Below, piece by piece: positions 1-8,058 of a stretch of DNA of 64,000 nucleotides. The DNA lies in contig JANOMP010000241.1 of NCBI GenBank assembly GCA_031420365.1, positions 1 through 64,000 on the forward strand, written 5' to 3'. Below the pieces are notes generated by a model that did no database searches, was not told where the DNA came from, and saw nothing but the letters and a program-made list of their open reading frames with translations. Every line of letters starts with the position of its first letter. Positions within the stretch are counted from its first letter, which is position 1. The translations under genes and the position numbers were made by a program. This DNA comes from Leadbetterella sp031420365. Its GTDB lineage: Bacteria; Bacteroidota; Bacteroidia; Cytophagales; Spirosomataceae.

Positions 1-71
1 ATAGCACACTGGGCTGATGAATCAAAACTAAAAAAGAAAAATAATAAAACAATAAAAAAGACCCTTTTCAT
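1..71 (-). CDS. Small secreted protein, 5' end only (cut by window edge)
   Basis: A reading frame opens with ATG at 71-69 and runs off the left edge. Its 23 complete codons give MKRVFFIVLLFFFFSFDSSA followed by Q-C-A, a typical signal peptide with a probable cleavage before Gln-Cys. The start lies one base after the stop of the DUF420 gene, so it looks like the next gene of the respiratory operon. From memory, Bacteroidota cox operons often end with a short secreted protein whose mature part begins with a QCxMC-type cysteine motif; the visible part fits, but the second cysteine lies outside the window. Function unknown. The frame and signal peptide are seen; the family link is inference. Confidence 0.6.
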   Translation of the reverse strand, partial: MKRVFFIVLLFFFFSFDSSAQCA

Positions 72-72
72 G

Positions 73-600
73 TCAATGTGTATAATATGGAGCAATCATT
101 AAATAAGCAATAACTCCGGTTACTGATACATACAACCAGATCGGAAAGGCAATTTTAGTAACTCTCCTATGTTTATCGTCCATTCTAAAAAGACCAAAAT
201 AAAAAGCACGTAAAACGAAAGGTAAAACCACTAAAGATGCGAGAATATGAGTAATTAAATTGAAGTAATAAAAATATCGAATAAAACCAGTTCCTCCAAA
301 AGGTGTAGCCGCATTTGTTAAGTGGTAGATTACATAAAATACTAAAAACAAACCACCCAAGGTAAAGGCAAAAGTCATGATTTTCTTATGAATTTTAATA
401 TTATTATTTTTGATAAAATATAATCCTAGAAGCAATAAAAATGCAGTTAAAGAATTTATTATTGCATTAATTTTGGGGAGGAAACCCGTCCAAGGACCAA
501 GATCCAATTTATTTTGAATGCCCAAAAGTATTGCTACAACTATTGGAATAACAATCGAAATAATATTAATTACTTTTAATGAAGAATTTTTAGTTTCCAA
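73..600 (-). CDS. DUF420 family membrane protein (CtaM/YozB-like), oxidase assembly
   Basis: This 175-residue protein has about five hydrophobic helices (near residues 10-30, 42-65, 72-93, 110-135 and 149-171) and histidines close to membrane faces (IYHL, ITHIL, DDKHRR). The layout matches the DUF420 family. The Bacillus/Staphylococcus members (YozB, CtaM) are needed for activity of heme A-type terminal oxidases, so a role in assembling the neighbouring cytochrome oxidase is likely. Its start overlaps the end of the sco gene by 11 bases, indicating translational coupling. Family placement rests on hydropathy, size and context, not on a catalytic motif. Confidence 0.75.
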   Translation of the reverse strand: METKNSSLKVINIISIVIPIVVAILLGIQNKLDLGPWTGFLPKINAIINSLTAFLLLLGLYFIKNNNIKIHKKIMTFAFTLGGLFLVFYVIYHLTNAATPFGGTGFIRYFYYFNLITHILASLVVLPFVLRAFYFGLFRMDDKHRRVTKIAFPIWLYVSVTGVIAYLMIAPYYTH

Positions 601-1282
601 CTTTTTTTGCTTTAGTTAACAATACTTTAATTTCAACAACCAGACGATCTATCTCAAATTTATCAGTAGAACTATAAATGCCTCTAATAAATCCCCGATC
701 ATCTATTAATAATAACTTATCAGAATGAATAAATGTTTCATCAATTGACTTAATATTTTGATCATATTCATTCGCATCTGCAACGGGCAATTTAAAACCT
801 TTTATAGCTAAATTATAGATATATTTCTTATCGCCCGATAAAAAAGACCAAAGACCTAACTTATCCTGGTATTTTTTGGCAAAAGCATTTAATACTTCTG
901 GAGTATCATAAACTGGATCTACAGTAATAGAAATTATAGAAATTTTGTCCTTAAATTTTTCTTGAACCCTATTTAAATTAGAATTTGTAGTAGGACAAAT
1001 TGTGCCACATCGGGAAAAGAAAAAACTTACAATTCTAATTCCACCATCAGTTGACTTATACTTAAAAGGCCTATTATTTTGATCAATCAATTGAAAACTT
1101 GGTGGCTGGTGAAATATGGTATCGCCATTAATTACCTTTACCTCGCCATTTTCTGCAATTACTGGGAAAAAATAAGGTAAATCGAAATTATTTTTTCCAA
1201 AAAACTTCAAAAATAAAAAAACGAAAACCGGAATACCTAGGGTTGCTATGAGTATTCCGGCCTTGAAATATTTTTTTGTCAT
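590..1282 (-). CDS. SCO1/SenC family copper chaperone for cytochrome oxidase
   Basis: This is a 230-residue thioredoxin-fold protein anchored by one N-terminal helix (about residues 8-27). The Cu-binding motif CGTICP (C-x3-C-P) sits in a redox-fold segment after FFSR, and the partner histidine is in ETFIHSDKLLLID near the C-terminus. These are the ligands of Sco proteins, which deliver copper to, or reduce, the CuA site of subunit II. The gene starts directly after the coxD stop with no gap. Length and motifs are standard, so the call is firm; whether it metallates CuA, CuB or both cannot be read from sequence. Confidence 0.92.
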   Translation of the reverse strand: MTKKYFKAGILIATLGIPVFVFLFLKFFGKNNFDLPYFFPVIAENGEVKVINGDTIFHQPPSFQLIDQNNRPFKYKSTDGGIRIVSFFFSRCGTICPTTNSNLNRVQEKFKDKISIISITVDPVYDTPEVLNAFAKKYQDKLGLWSFLSGDKKYIYNLAIKGFKLPVADANEYDQNIKSIDETFIHSDKLLLIDDRGFIRGIYSSTDKFEIDRLVVEIKVLLTKAKKVGN

Positions 1283-1606
1283 TTATCTAACTCCTCCTAT
1301 ATATCCTCCCTCCACAATTAATGCAACCAAAAGCCAAACCACAAACATAGCAGGTAAAACAACTGTCCACATTAAAGACTTAACTTCGTCTTTTAAATGC
1401 ATAAAAGTCCCTACAATATAAAAGGCTTTAACAATGGTCATGATAACAAAAATTAAAATTTTTGTTAATTTAAATTTATCAGAATCTAATCCAAATGCTA
1501 TTAGAAACTCAAATGCAGTCAAAACCAATAAAATCCAAAACACTTTCCAAAGTATTTTGGTTTGTGGTTTTTGTTTTTCTCCTTCGTGCATAGTATGATT
1601 GCTCAT
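1283..1606 (-). CDS. Cytochrome c oxidase subunit IV-like protein
   Basis: A 107-residue protein with three membrane helices (about 17-38, 46-68, 78-103) after a polar, His-rich start (MSNHTMHEGEK). Size, topology and position after the subunit III genes match the prokaryotic subunit IV (CtaF/CyoD-type) family, which stabilises the oxidase core and has no cofactors. The motif VGTFMHLKDE at the end of helix 2 is typical of the family. It lies 19 bases after coxC and abuts sco. Confidence 0.85.
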   Translation of the reverse strand: MSNHTMHEGEKQKPQTKILWKVFWILLVLTAFEFLIAFGLDSDKFKLTKILIFVIMTIVKAFYIVGTFMHLKDEVKSLMWTVVLPAMFVVWLLVALIVEGGYIGGVR

Positions 1607-1625
1607 AAAATATATATTTTAAAAT

Positions 1626-2387
1626 TTAAACCAAATAAAAGAAAGTAAATACGAAAACCCAAACTAAATCCACAAAGTGCCAATAGAGGCCTACTTTTTC
1701 AACCATTTCATAATGCCCACGTCGTTCATAAACCCCATTTGTTGCATTATAAAAGACCATAATATTTAATATAACACCCGACAAAACATGGGTTCCGTGA
1801 AAACCAGTTATAAAAAAGAAAAAATCAGCAAATGCCGGTGGCCCATATTCATTTTGCACCAAATTTGCACCAAATAATTTCACCCCATTAGCCATTGTCA
1901 AGCCTTCTGCCGAACCGTGAATAAAGTGTGACCACTCCCAAGCTTGAGAACCCAAAAAAGTAAATCCTCCTAAAATAGTCCAAAGCATCCATTTTTCAAC
2001 ATCTGCCTTATCTCTTCTATGACCCGCTTCAACAGCCAAAACCATGGTAACAGAACTAAATATTAAGATGAATGTCATTAATCCTACAAAAACGAGTGGT
2101 AAAGAAATTCCATGTAAAAAAGGCACTGCTTCAAATACTTTTTCTGGAACAGGCCACCATTGGTGAGAAAGTTCAAAAGTTTTATGCGTCATGTCAGGCA
2201 AAATATCTTTAAAACTGGGAAAACTATATCTTACTAATCCATAAGAGATCAATAATGCTGAAAAAGTAAAAGTATCTGAAAGCAGAAATATCCACATCAT
2301 CAACTTTCCGTAACCAACTTTCATAGGTTGTGTACCACCTTCCCACATCAAATGATCAGGATTTAAAGAACTACTCGTAGAAGCCAT
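1626..2387 (-). CDS. Cytochrome c oxidase subunit III (long form)
   Basis: A 253-residue, roughly seven-helix protein. Subunit III hallmarks near the C-terminus include FFFITGFHGTHVLSG and GLYWHFVDLVWVFVF. The family packs against subunit I and supports the proton-uptake path and turnover stability. It is the second of two subunit III genes in tandem; this one has a longer N-terminus (MASTSSSLNPDHLMWEGG) and a large loop containing the PDMTHKTFEL segment. About 80 bases separate it from the shorter paralog upstream, with no obvious terminator in the gap. Confidence 0.93.
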   Translation of the reverse strand: MASTSSSLNPDHLMWEGGTQPMKVGYGKLMMWIFLLSDTFTFSALLISYGLVRYSFPSFKDILPDMTHKTFELSHQWWPVPEKVFEAVPFLHGISLPLVFVGLMTFILIFSSVTMVLAVEAGHRRDKADVEKWMLWTILGGFTFLGSQAWEWSHFIHGSAEGLTMANGVKLFGANLVQNEYGPPAFADFFFFITGFHGTHVLSGVILNIMVFYNATNGVYERRGHYEMVEKVGLYWHFVDLVWVFVFTFFYLV

Positions 2388-2469
2388 ATATAATCAGTTT
2401 TAAAATACTTGGCAAATTTAAAAAATCTATTTGAAAATGCCTTAAATTATTTGAATTTGAATTAAAAAT

Positions 2470-3054
2470 TTATCTAAAAAACAATAAAAACCCAAAAAGA
2501 TAGATCCAGAGTAGATCTAGAAAATGCCAATAGATTGAACAAACCTCCAATCTGATCAAATTTTTTGAATGAATATTCATTTTAAAGGAAGAATAAAATG
2601 AAAACAATATAACAATTAAACCAGTAATTAAATGAAAACCATGAAGGCCTGTTATAATATAATAAAATGAACCTGAGGGATTGCCTTTAAGATAGATTCC
2701 TTGAGATTGTAAGTTTTGCCACCCCAAATACTGCATTACTAAAAAAATAATTCCAAGTAAAAAAGAAATAAAAATAAAAGTTTTTAATTTCCCAAACTCA
2801 TCTTTCTTTGCTGCAAATAAAGCGAATTGCATAAAAATACTGCTCACAATCAGAACTGCAGAGCTGTACCAAAAAATTAAAGGTATTTCAAACTCTGTCC
2901 AATTCCCTTCAGCTCTTCGTACAATATACGCACTTGTTTGAGAGGCGAAAAGCATAATAATGGTTATTATAAACAACCAAATTATAAATTTCCATTTGTT
3001 TACCGTCAAAATGGGTTTAGGTTCTTGAATTGTTATATTATCTTTCATAATCAA
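2470..3054 (-). CDS. Cytochrome c oxidase subunit III (short form)
   Basis: A 194-residue, five-helix member of the heme-copper oxidase subunit III family, ending with the same signature as its neighbour: YYIITGLHGFHLITG and SIYWHFLDLLWIYLFGF. Its start overlaps the ctaB stop by four bases. Tandem short and long subunit III genes are common in Bacteroidota cox operons; the split probably gives two subunits in the oxidase rather than a redundant copy, though that is inference. The conserved aromatic/His signature is intact, so nothing suggests decay. Confidence 0.9.
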   Translation of the reverse strand: MIMKDNITIQEPKPILTVNKWKFIIWLFIITIIMLFASQTSAYIVRRAEGNWTEFEIPLIFWYSSAVLIVSSIFMQFALFAAKKDEFGKLKTFIFISFLLGIIFLVMQYLGWQNLQSQGIYLKGNPSGSFYYIITGLHGFHLITGLIVILFSFYSSFKMNIHSKNLIRLEVCSIYWHFLDLLWIYLFGFLLFFR

Positions 3055-3932
3055 ATTTTATCCATTAAATAAGCTATTTGAACTATTGGCAAGTACAAAA
3101 AAGATCCAAACATTAATTGTAAAGCAGCCTTTTTGTTTCTATTCCGCATCAAATGTAACGTTTGAGCTAAAAATAAAACACCACATATCAAAGCAACAAA
3201 TGCGGAATTTATACCTGTCATATTCAAATAATAAGGTACCCAACAAAGAGGTAATAAAAATAAAGTATATATTGTAATTTGTATAGCAGAATTTAAATTA
3301 GTCCCGCCCTTAGATGGCAACAATTTAAAACCAGCTTTTGAATAATCTTCATTCAAAACCCAGGCAATTGCCCAAAAGTGAGGAAACTGCCAAAAAAATT
3401 GAATAGCAAATAAGATACCAGGCTCTAATCCAAAATGACCTGTAGCGGCTACCCATCCAATCATTGGAGGAAAAGCACCAGGCAATGCTCCTACCGCAAC
3501 AGCAATAGGTCCTACTCGCTTTAATGGGGTATATACAAATCCGTATAAAACTAAAGAAAGCAATGATAAAAGAGCAGTGGCAGCATTAAATTCGAAATAC
3601 AGCGTACTTAATGCTATCGTGCCACAAATAATAGCAAACCATGCTGCTTGACTTTTTTTTAATCTTCCAGAAGGAAGCGGCCTAAACATAGTTCGTGTCA
3701 TTAACTTATCAAGCTCTACTTCTTTTATTTGATTAATAATATTAGCCGAAGAAGTTACAAAAAAAGCTGAAACAGCAAAAATTAAAAGCTTTTTTAATTC
3801 AAAATCACCATTTGCTAAACAATAACCAAAACAACTTGAAAAGACCACAGTTATAGAAAGCCTAAACTTTGTTAGCTCATAATATGCTTTCATTTTATCA
3901 AAAAAAGAAAAATCTATAATTTTTTCCACCAT
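3051..3932 (-). CDS. ctaB: Protoheme IX farnesyltransferase (heme O synthase)
   Basis: A 293-residue UbiA-superfamily prenyltransferase with about nine helices. The first Asp-rich motif appears as NIINQIKEVELDKLMTRT followed by RPLPSGR, and the second in the loop containing WAIAWVLNEDYSKAGFKLLP. It transfers farnesyl from farnesyl-PP to the vinyl group of heme B, making heme O for CtaA. It begins next to the ctaA stop and overlaps coxC by four bases, so the heme A pathway is encoded between the oxidase subunits. Confidence 0.95.
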   Translation of the reverse strand: MVEKIIDFSFFDKMKAYYELTKFRLSITVVFSSCFGYCLANGDFELKKLLIFAVSAFFVTSSANIINQIKEVELDKLMTRTMFRPLPSGRLKKSQAAWFAIICGTIALSTLYFEFNAATALLSLLSLVLYGFVYTPLKRVGPIAVAVGALPGAFPPMIGWVAATGHFGLEPGILFAIQFFWQFPHFWAIAWVLNEDYSKAGFKLLPSKGGTNLNSAIQITIYTLFLLPLCWVPYYLNMTGINSAFVALICGVLFLAQTLHLMRNRNKKAALQLMFGSFLYLPIVQIAYLMDKI

Positions 3933-4880
3933 TTAAATTAATTCAGGTTCTAACAAAAAGTAAACTACAAATTGTAAAGAAACTATTATACTAGAAAATA
4001 CTAAATGAAAAGGCTGAACAATGGCAGGAAAACCAGCAAACCCTAGAATGCTACCACTTAAGATACTAAAGATTACAAACGTAAATAATAATTTAGCCCA
4101 CTTAAATAGTATAACAGAATCAGACATTTGTTTAACCTTTAAAAATATTTTAAAATGCAATCCTAAAATCAAAAGAGAAAGTCCACCATGAAACAAAACT
4201 TTTCCATATACGCTATTAACCCATTCGGCTCTTAAATCATCACCCATACTTTTCTGTGCTAAATCTATTCCCTCTCTTATTTGAGTTCCAAATACTATCT
4301 GACTAATAACTAAAAAGAAACTTATTATCAAAAGAAATGAAATCGCACTATTTCTTGGGAAGGTATCATATTTCATATTCACTTTAAACGACTTTAAAAT
4401 TACTAGAATCAACAATCCTAATAAGAGTAAAGATACCAACATATGAATTGTAATAAGAACAGGATGTAATTCACTTGAAACTACTTTTGAACCCAGCCAT
4501 CCTTCAAATCCTACCAATAAAAAAGAGATAAATGAAAATATTACAATTTTAATTTCCGATTTACGGTAAACTATAAATGAAAAAAGGAAAGTTAAGAAAA
4601 CAAAAAAACCTATTAAAACCCCTAAAAGTCTATTTAAATATTCAATCCAAGTTTTAATTGGATTAAATACTACTTCACCTTTTAACTTTTCACCGAATAT
4701 TTCTTGATAGTTTTGAGGCAGCTGATCAATGTTCGTAGGAGGAATCCATGATCCAAAACATTTAGGCCAATCTGGGCACCCCATTCCACTACCAGTTGCA
4801 CGAACTATCCCACCAACAAAAATCAATACTATTACTGAAGTAATTGTTAATATTCCAAATCTTCTAAAAAGTTTATCCAC
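3933..4880 (-). CDS. ctaA: Heme A synthase (COX15/CtaA family)
   Basis: A 315-residue, eight-helix protein. N-terminal motif GGIVRATGSGMGCPDWPKCFG and histidines in LHPVLITIHMLVS, VLFHGGLSLLILGLH and VQPFHLVFSS match heme-ligand positions of CtaA. It oxidises the C8 methyl of heme O to the formyl group of heme A. The only suitable start is GTG at 4880 (protein MDKLFRRFG...), about ten bases after the U-tract of the hairpin at 4892-4929, so translation starts almost on top of the terminator-like structure. It is followed directly by ctaB. Confidence 0.93.
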   Translation of the reverse strand: MDKLFRRFGILTITSVIVLIFVGGIVRATGSGMGCPDWPKCFGSWIPPTNIDQLPQNYQEIFGEKLKGEVVFNPIKTWIEYLNRLLGVLIGFFVFLTFLFSFIVYRKSEIKIVIFSFISFLLVGFEGWLGSKVVSSELHPVLITIHMLVSLLLLGLLILVILKSFKVNMKYDTFPRNSAISFLLIISFFLVISQIVFGTQIREGIDLAQKSMGDDLRAEWVNSVYGKVLFHGGLSLLILGLHFKIFLKVKQMSDSVILFKWAKLLFTFVIFSILSGSILGFAGFPAIVQPFHLVFSSIIVSLQFVVYFLLEPELI

Positions 4881-4891
4881 TTAAATGAAAA

Positions 4892-4929
4892 AAGTACAAT
4901 GAAGGAATGCAACCAATTTCATTGTACTT
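4892..4929 (-). terminator. Intrinsic terminator-like hairpin between coxA and ctaA
   Basis: On the minus strand a perfect 12-bp stem (918-929 with 892-903; arm AAGTACAATGAA) encloses a 14-base loop and is followed by a run of T. It sits after the coxA stop and just before the ctaA GTG. This is the classical terminator form in the middle of an otherwise continuous operon. It would let actA-coxA be transcribed more than the heme and assembly genes, or force a processing point. Seen directly; efficiency unknown. Confidence 0.75.
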
Positions 4930-4947
4930 CATTAAGGTTAAAAAATA

Positions 4948-6837
4948 TTAATCGTGAATTGAAGGATCAAATTTTATTGATTCTACTTCTTTCTCATATT
5001 TAATCAATTCGTTCTCTTCTGGCAAATTTGAACCCAAAGTAGCAGAAAATGGTACATTTTGAGGAATGAAATCATCGTCAGCTCCAGGCTTAGAGTAATC
5101 ATACGGCCATCTATAAACAGTAGGTATTTCACCAACCCAATTGCCATGTTCTGGATTAATAGGAGTAGTCCATTCTAATGTATTAGATTTCCAAGGATTT
5201 AAACTAGCCTTTTTCCCTTTAAAAATGGAGTAGACAAAGTTTACTATAAAAATCAACTGTGCTAAAAATGTAACAATTGCCGCAACGGAAATAAAACTAT
5301 TTAAATCTGCATACGTATTAAATGTTTCAAAACCTGACCATTGATAATATCTTCTCGGAAAACCTGCAATCCCAATATAGTGCATCGGGAAAAATACTAA
5401 ATATATTCCTACGAAAGTAAACCAAAAGTGTATGTAACCTAATGTTGGATTCATCATTCTACCAAACATTTTTGGAAACCAATGATATACACCACCAATC
5501 ATTCCGAAGAATGCAGCAGAACCCATCACCAAATGGAAGTGAGCCACCACAAAATAGGTGTCATGCAATTGGATATCCAATGCAGCATTACCTAAAATAA
5601 TACCAGTTAAGCCACCCGAAATAAAGAAAGAGACCAATCCAATTGCGAATAACATAGCCGGAGTGAAAATAATATTTCCTCTCCAAAGTGTAGCGGTGTA
5701 ATTAAAACCTTTTACCGCAGAAGGCACTGCAATAATTAAAGTCAACAACATGAAAACTGAACCAAGGAAAGGATTCATACCTGTCATAAACATGTGATGG
5801 GCCCAAACTATAAACGCTAGAAATGTAATACCTGCCATTGAAAAAATCATGGCTTTGTATCCAAATATAGGTTTTCTGGAATTTGTAGCAATAATTTCCG
5901 AAGTTAATCCCAATGCTGGCAAAATAACGATGTATACTTCAGGATGACCTAAAAACCAAAACAAATGCTGGAATAATATTGGACTTCCTCCTTGATTCGG
6001 TAACGCTTGCCCATTAATATAAATATCAGATAAGTAGAAACTAGTTCCAAAACTTCTATCAAAAATTAAAAGTAAAGCAGCTGAGAATAAAACAGGAAAA
6101 GAGAGTATTCCTAAAGTTGCTGTAAATGTAAATGCCCAGACAGTTAAAGGTAATTTGTCCATTGACATCCCTTTAGTCCTCAAATTTATTACAGTAGTCA
6201 CATAATTAATTCCCCCCAAAAGGCTAGATATTATAAAAAGAGCCATAGAAACTAACCACAATGTCATACCATCTTGAGAACCCGGATTAGCATCTTTCAA
6301 AGCACTTAACGGGGGATATATTACCCACCCACCACCTGCAGGGCCAGTCTGAATAAAGATAGAAACAAACATCAGAACACTCGATAAGAAAAATATCCAA
6401 TACGATAACATGTTCATAAAGCCCGATGCCATGTCTCTAGCACCCACTTGAAGTGGAATCAAAAAATTAGAAAATGTACCACTTAGTCCAGCAGTTAAAA
6501 CAAAAAATACCATAATAGTACCATGCATTGTAACCAAAGCCAAATAAAAATTTGGATCCAATTTGCCTAATCCCGAAGCAGGGTCTATAGATACCCATTG
6601 CCCAAGCATTGGCTTTAACCAAGCCATATCCATGTCTGGGAAACCTAATTGTAGCCTAAAAACTACTGACATTAACCCTCCAATAAAAGCCCAAACTATA
6701 CCAGATATAAGATATTGTTTTGCTATAACCTTATGATCTTCACAGAAAATATATTTTCTAATAAATCCCAATTCATGATGCTCTTCATGAGCATGATCAT
6801 CATGAGAATGTACATCTACTTTAGAACTAGTTGACAT
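4948..6837 (-). CDS. coxA: Cytochrome c oxidase subunit I
   Basis: A 629-residue subunit I of an aa3-type heme-copper oxidase. The CuB/active-site segment HPEVYIVILPALG carries the His and cross-linked Tyr; WAHHMFMTGM supplies further CuB histidines, and HFHLVMG supplies the heme a and a3 ligands. The first helix has the AFIGGLMSVVFRLQL signature with MHGTIMVFF following. The N-terminus is His-rich (HSHDDHAHEEHHE). It reduces O2 to water and pumps protons in the inner membrane. It follows coxB by 7 bases and is closed by the hairpin at 4892-4929. Confidence 0.97.
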   Translation of the reverse strand: MSTSSKVDVHSHDDHAHEEHHELGFIRKYIFCEDHKVIAKQYLISGIVWAFIGGLMSVVFRLQLGFPDMDMAWLKPMLGQWVSIDPASGLGKLDPNFYLALVTMHGTIMVFFVLTAGLSGTFSNFLIPLQVGARDMASGFMNMLSYWIFFLSSVLMFVSIFIQTGPAGGGWVIYPPLSALKDANPGSQDGMTLWLVSMALFIISSLLGGINYVTTVINLRTKGMSMDKLPLTVWAFTFTATLGILSFPVLFSAALLLIFDRSFGTSFYLSDIYINGQALPNQGGSPILFQHLFWFLGHPEVYIVILPALGLTSEIIATNSRKPIFGYKAMIFSMAGITFLAFIVWAHHMFMTGMNPFLGSVFMLLTLIIAVPSAVKGFNYTATLWRGNIIFTPAMLFAIGLVSFFISGGLTGIILGNAALDIQLHDTYFVVAHFHLVMGSAAFFGMIGGVYHWFPKMFGRMMNPTLGYIHFWFTFVGIYLVFFPMHYIGIAGFPRRYYQWSGFETFNTYADLNSFISVAAIVTFLAQLIFIVNFVYSIFKGKKASLNPWKSNTLEWTTPINPEHGNWVGEIPTVYRWPYDYSKPGADDDFIPQNVPFSATLGSNLPEENELIKYEKEVESIKFDPSIHD

Positions 6838-6844
6838 ATCTATA

Positions 6845-7996
6845 TTATTTTAATTTTGCTAATAATTTACTTCCTATCACACGAGAAGCTACAACCTTCG
6901 TCGTATCTTCCATCACCTCTGTCACAGGAGTAGCTTCCTGTGCTATATATTTTAAAGCCTTTGCTTTCAAATTAGCAGGTACTTTATCAAGTAAGGCAGC
7001 GTTCTCTGTAAGAAGTGGCTTTTGATTTTTCTTCCATTTATCATAATCTGCAGGCTCATCAACTACCAAAAGCATTTTCATACCAAAGTGAGATCTTCCG
7101 CACACCTCAGTACAAGCTACTTCATAGTTAAAATCTGGTTTCCCTAATTCAGTTCGCATGTCCTCTGTACTTTTATCTGCAACAAACCAAAATTTTGTTG
7201 GCATTCCGGGCACTGCATCCATTTTAACACGCATGTGAGGTATAAAAACGCTATGCAAAACATCTCTAGCTCTAATCTTTAGCAATACTGGCTTACCTTT
7301 AGGTATATGAATCTCAGAAGTATTTGAAAAATCATCAAAAGAATTTTCATCACTAAAATCAACACCCATAGGATTTCCACCCGCATCGTCCATCAATTTA
7401 TAATTGTAATCTCCTAACTTATTGTTATCAACTCCTGGATACCGCACTGTCCATGCAAATTGTTTTCCCATAATATCAATAACTTCAGCATTAGCTGGAG
7501 CTTCATCCATAATTTTTGTCCATACTTTTAAACCTGAAAAAACTAAACCTGCCATAACAACTGCTGGAACTACCGTCCAAACAATTTCTAAGTTATTATT
7601 GTGAGTAAAAAAAGCAACTTTACGGCCTTTCTTATATCTATACTTATAGGTAAAATAAAACAAAACGGAATTAATCAAAAAGAAAGCAATCATAATTACT
7701 ATCATAGAAACCCAAAACCAATAATCTGTTTCTCTACCATGTATAGAAGAAGCTTCTGGTAAAAAATCTTTCTTAGCATCGATAAAAGACCAAACTATGC
7801 CTACAATACTAAGTAACCAAAAAATAAATAATCCAAGACCATTGGCAGAATTACTTTTGTCAGGAGCCCCTAAATAATCACCTTCTTCCGTAGCTTTAGT
7901 TTTGTTTAAACCTTTTAAAATAGATTGTGCTTTACTCACTACTAAAAAAGTGAGAACAATAAATAAAAGGGAAAGTACTACTATTAAAATTGTCAT
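6845..7996 (-). CDS. coxB: Cytochrome c oxidase subunit II (CuA subunit)
   Basis: A 383-residue protein with four hydrophobic segments: two N-terminal extras (about 1-20 and 53-73), then the canonical hairpin (about 93-120 and 135-156). The periplasmic cupredoxin domain contains DVLHSVFIPHMRVKMD and the CuA motif CTEVCGRSHFGM. There is no C-terminal cytochrome c domain, so electrons must come from a separate donor, here probably the monoheme domains of ActA or ActE within a supercomplex. The C-terminal ~60 residues are a low-complexity extension without recognisable motifs. Confidence 0.95.
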   Translation of the reverse strand: MTILIVVLSLLFIVLTFLVVSKAQSILKGLNKTKATEEGDYLGAPDKSNSANGLGLFIFWLLSIVGIVWSFIDAKKDFLPEASSIHGRETDYWFWVSMIVIMIAFFLINSVLFYFTYKYRYKKGRKVAFFTHNNNLEIVWTVVPAVVMAGLVFSGLKVWTKIMDEAPANAEVIDIMGKQFAWTVRYPGVDNNKLGDYNYKLMDDAGGNPMGVDFSDENSFDDFSNTSEIHIPKGKPVLLKIRARDVLHSVFIPHMRVKMDAVPGMPTKFWFVADKSTEDMRTELGKPDFNYEVACTEVCGRSHFGMKMLLVVDEPADYDKWKKNQKPLLTENAALLDKVPANLKAKALKYIAQEATPVTEVMEDTTKVVASRVIGSKLLAKLK

Positions 7997-8058
7997 TTTC
8001 TATAAATTATAATTCTAAATATATAATCTGTTGTTAATTAAAATTGTTTACAAAAATA

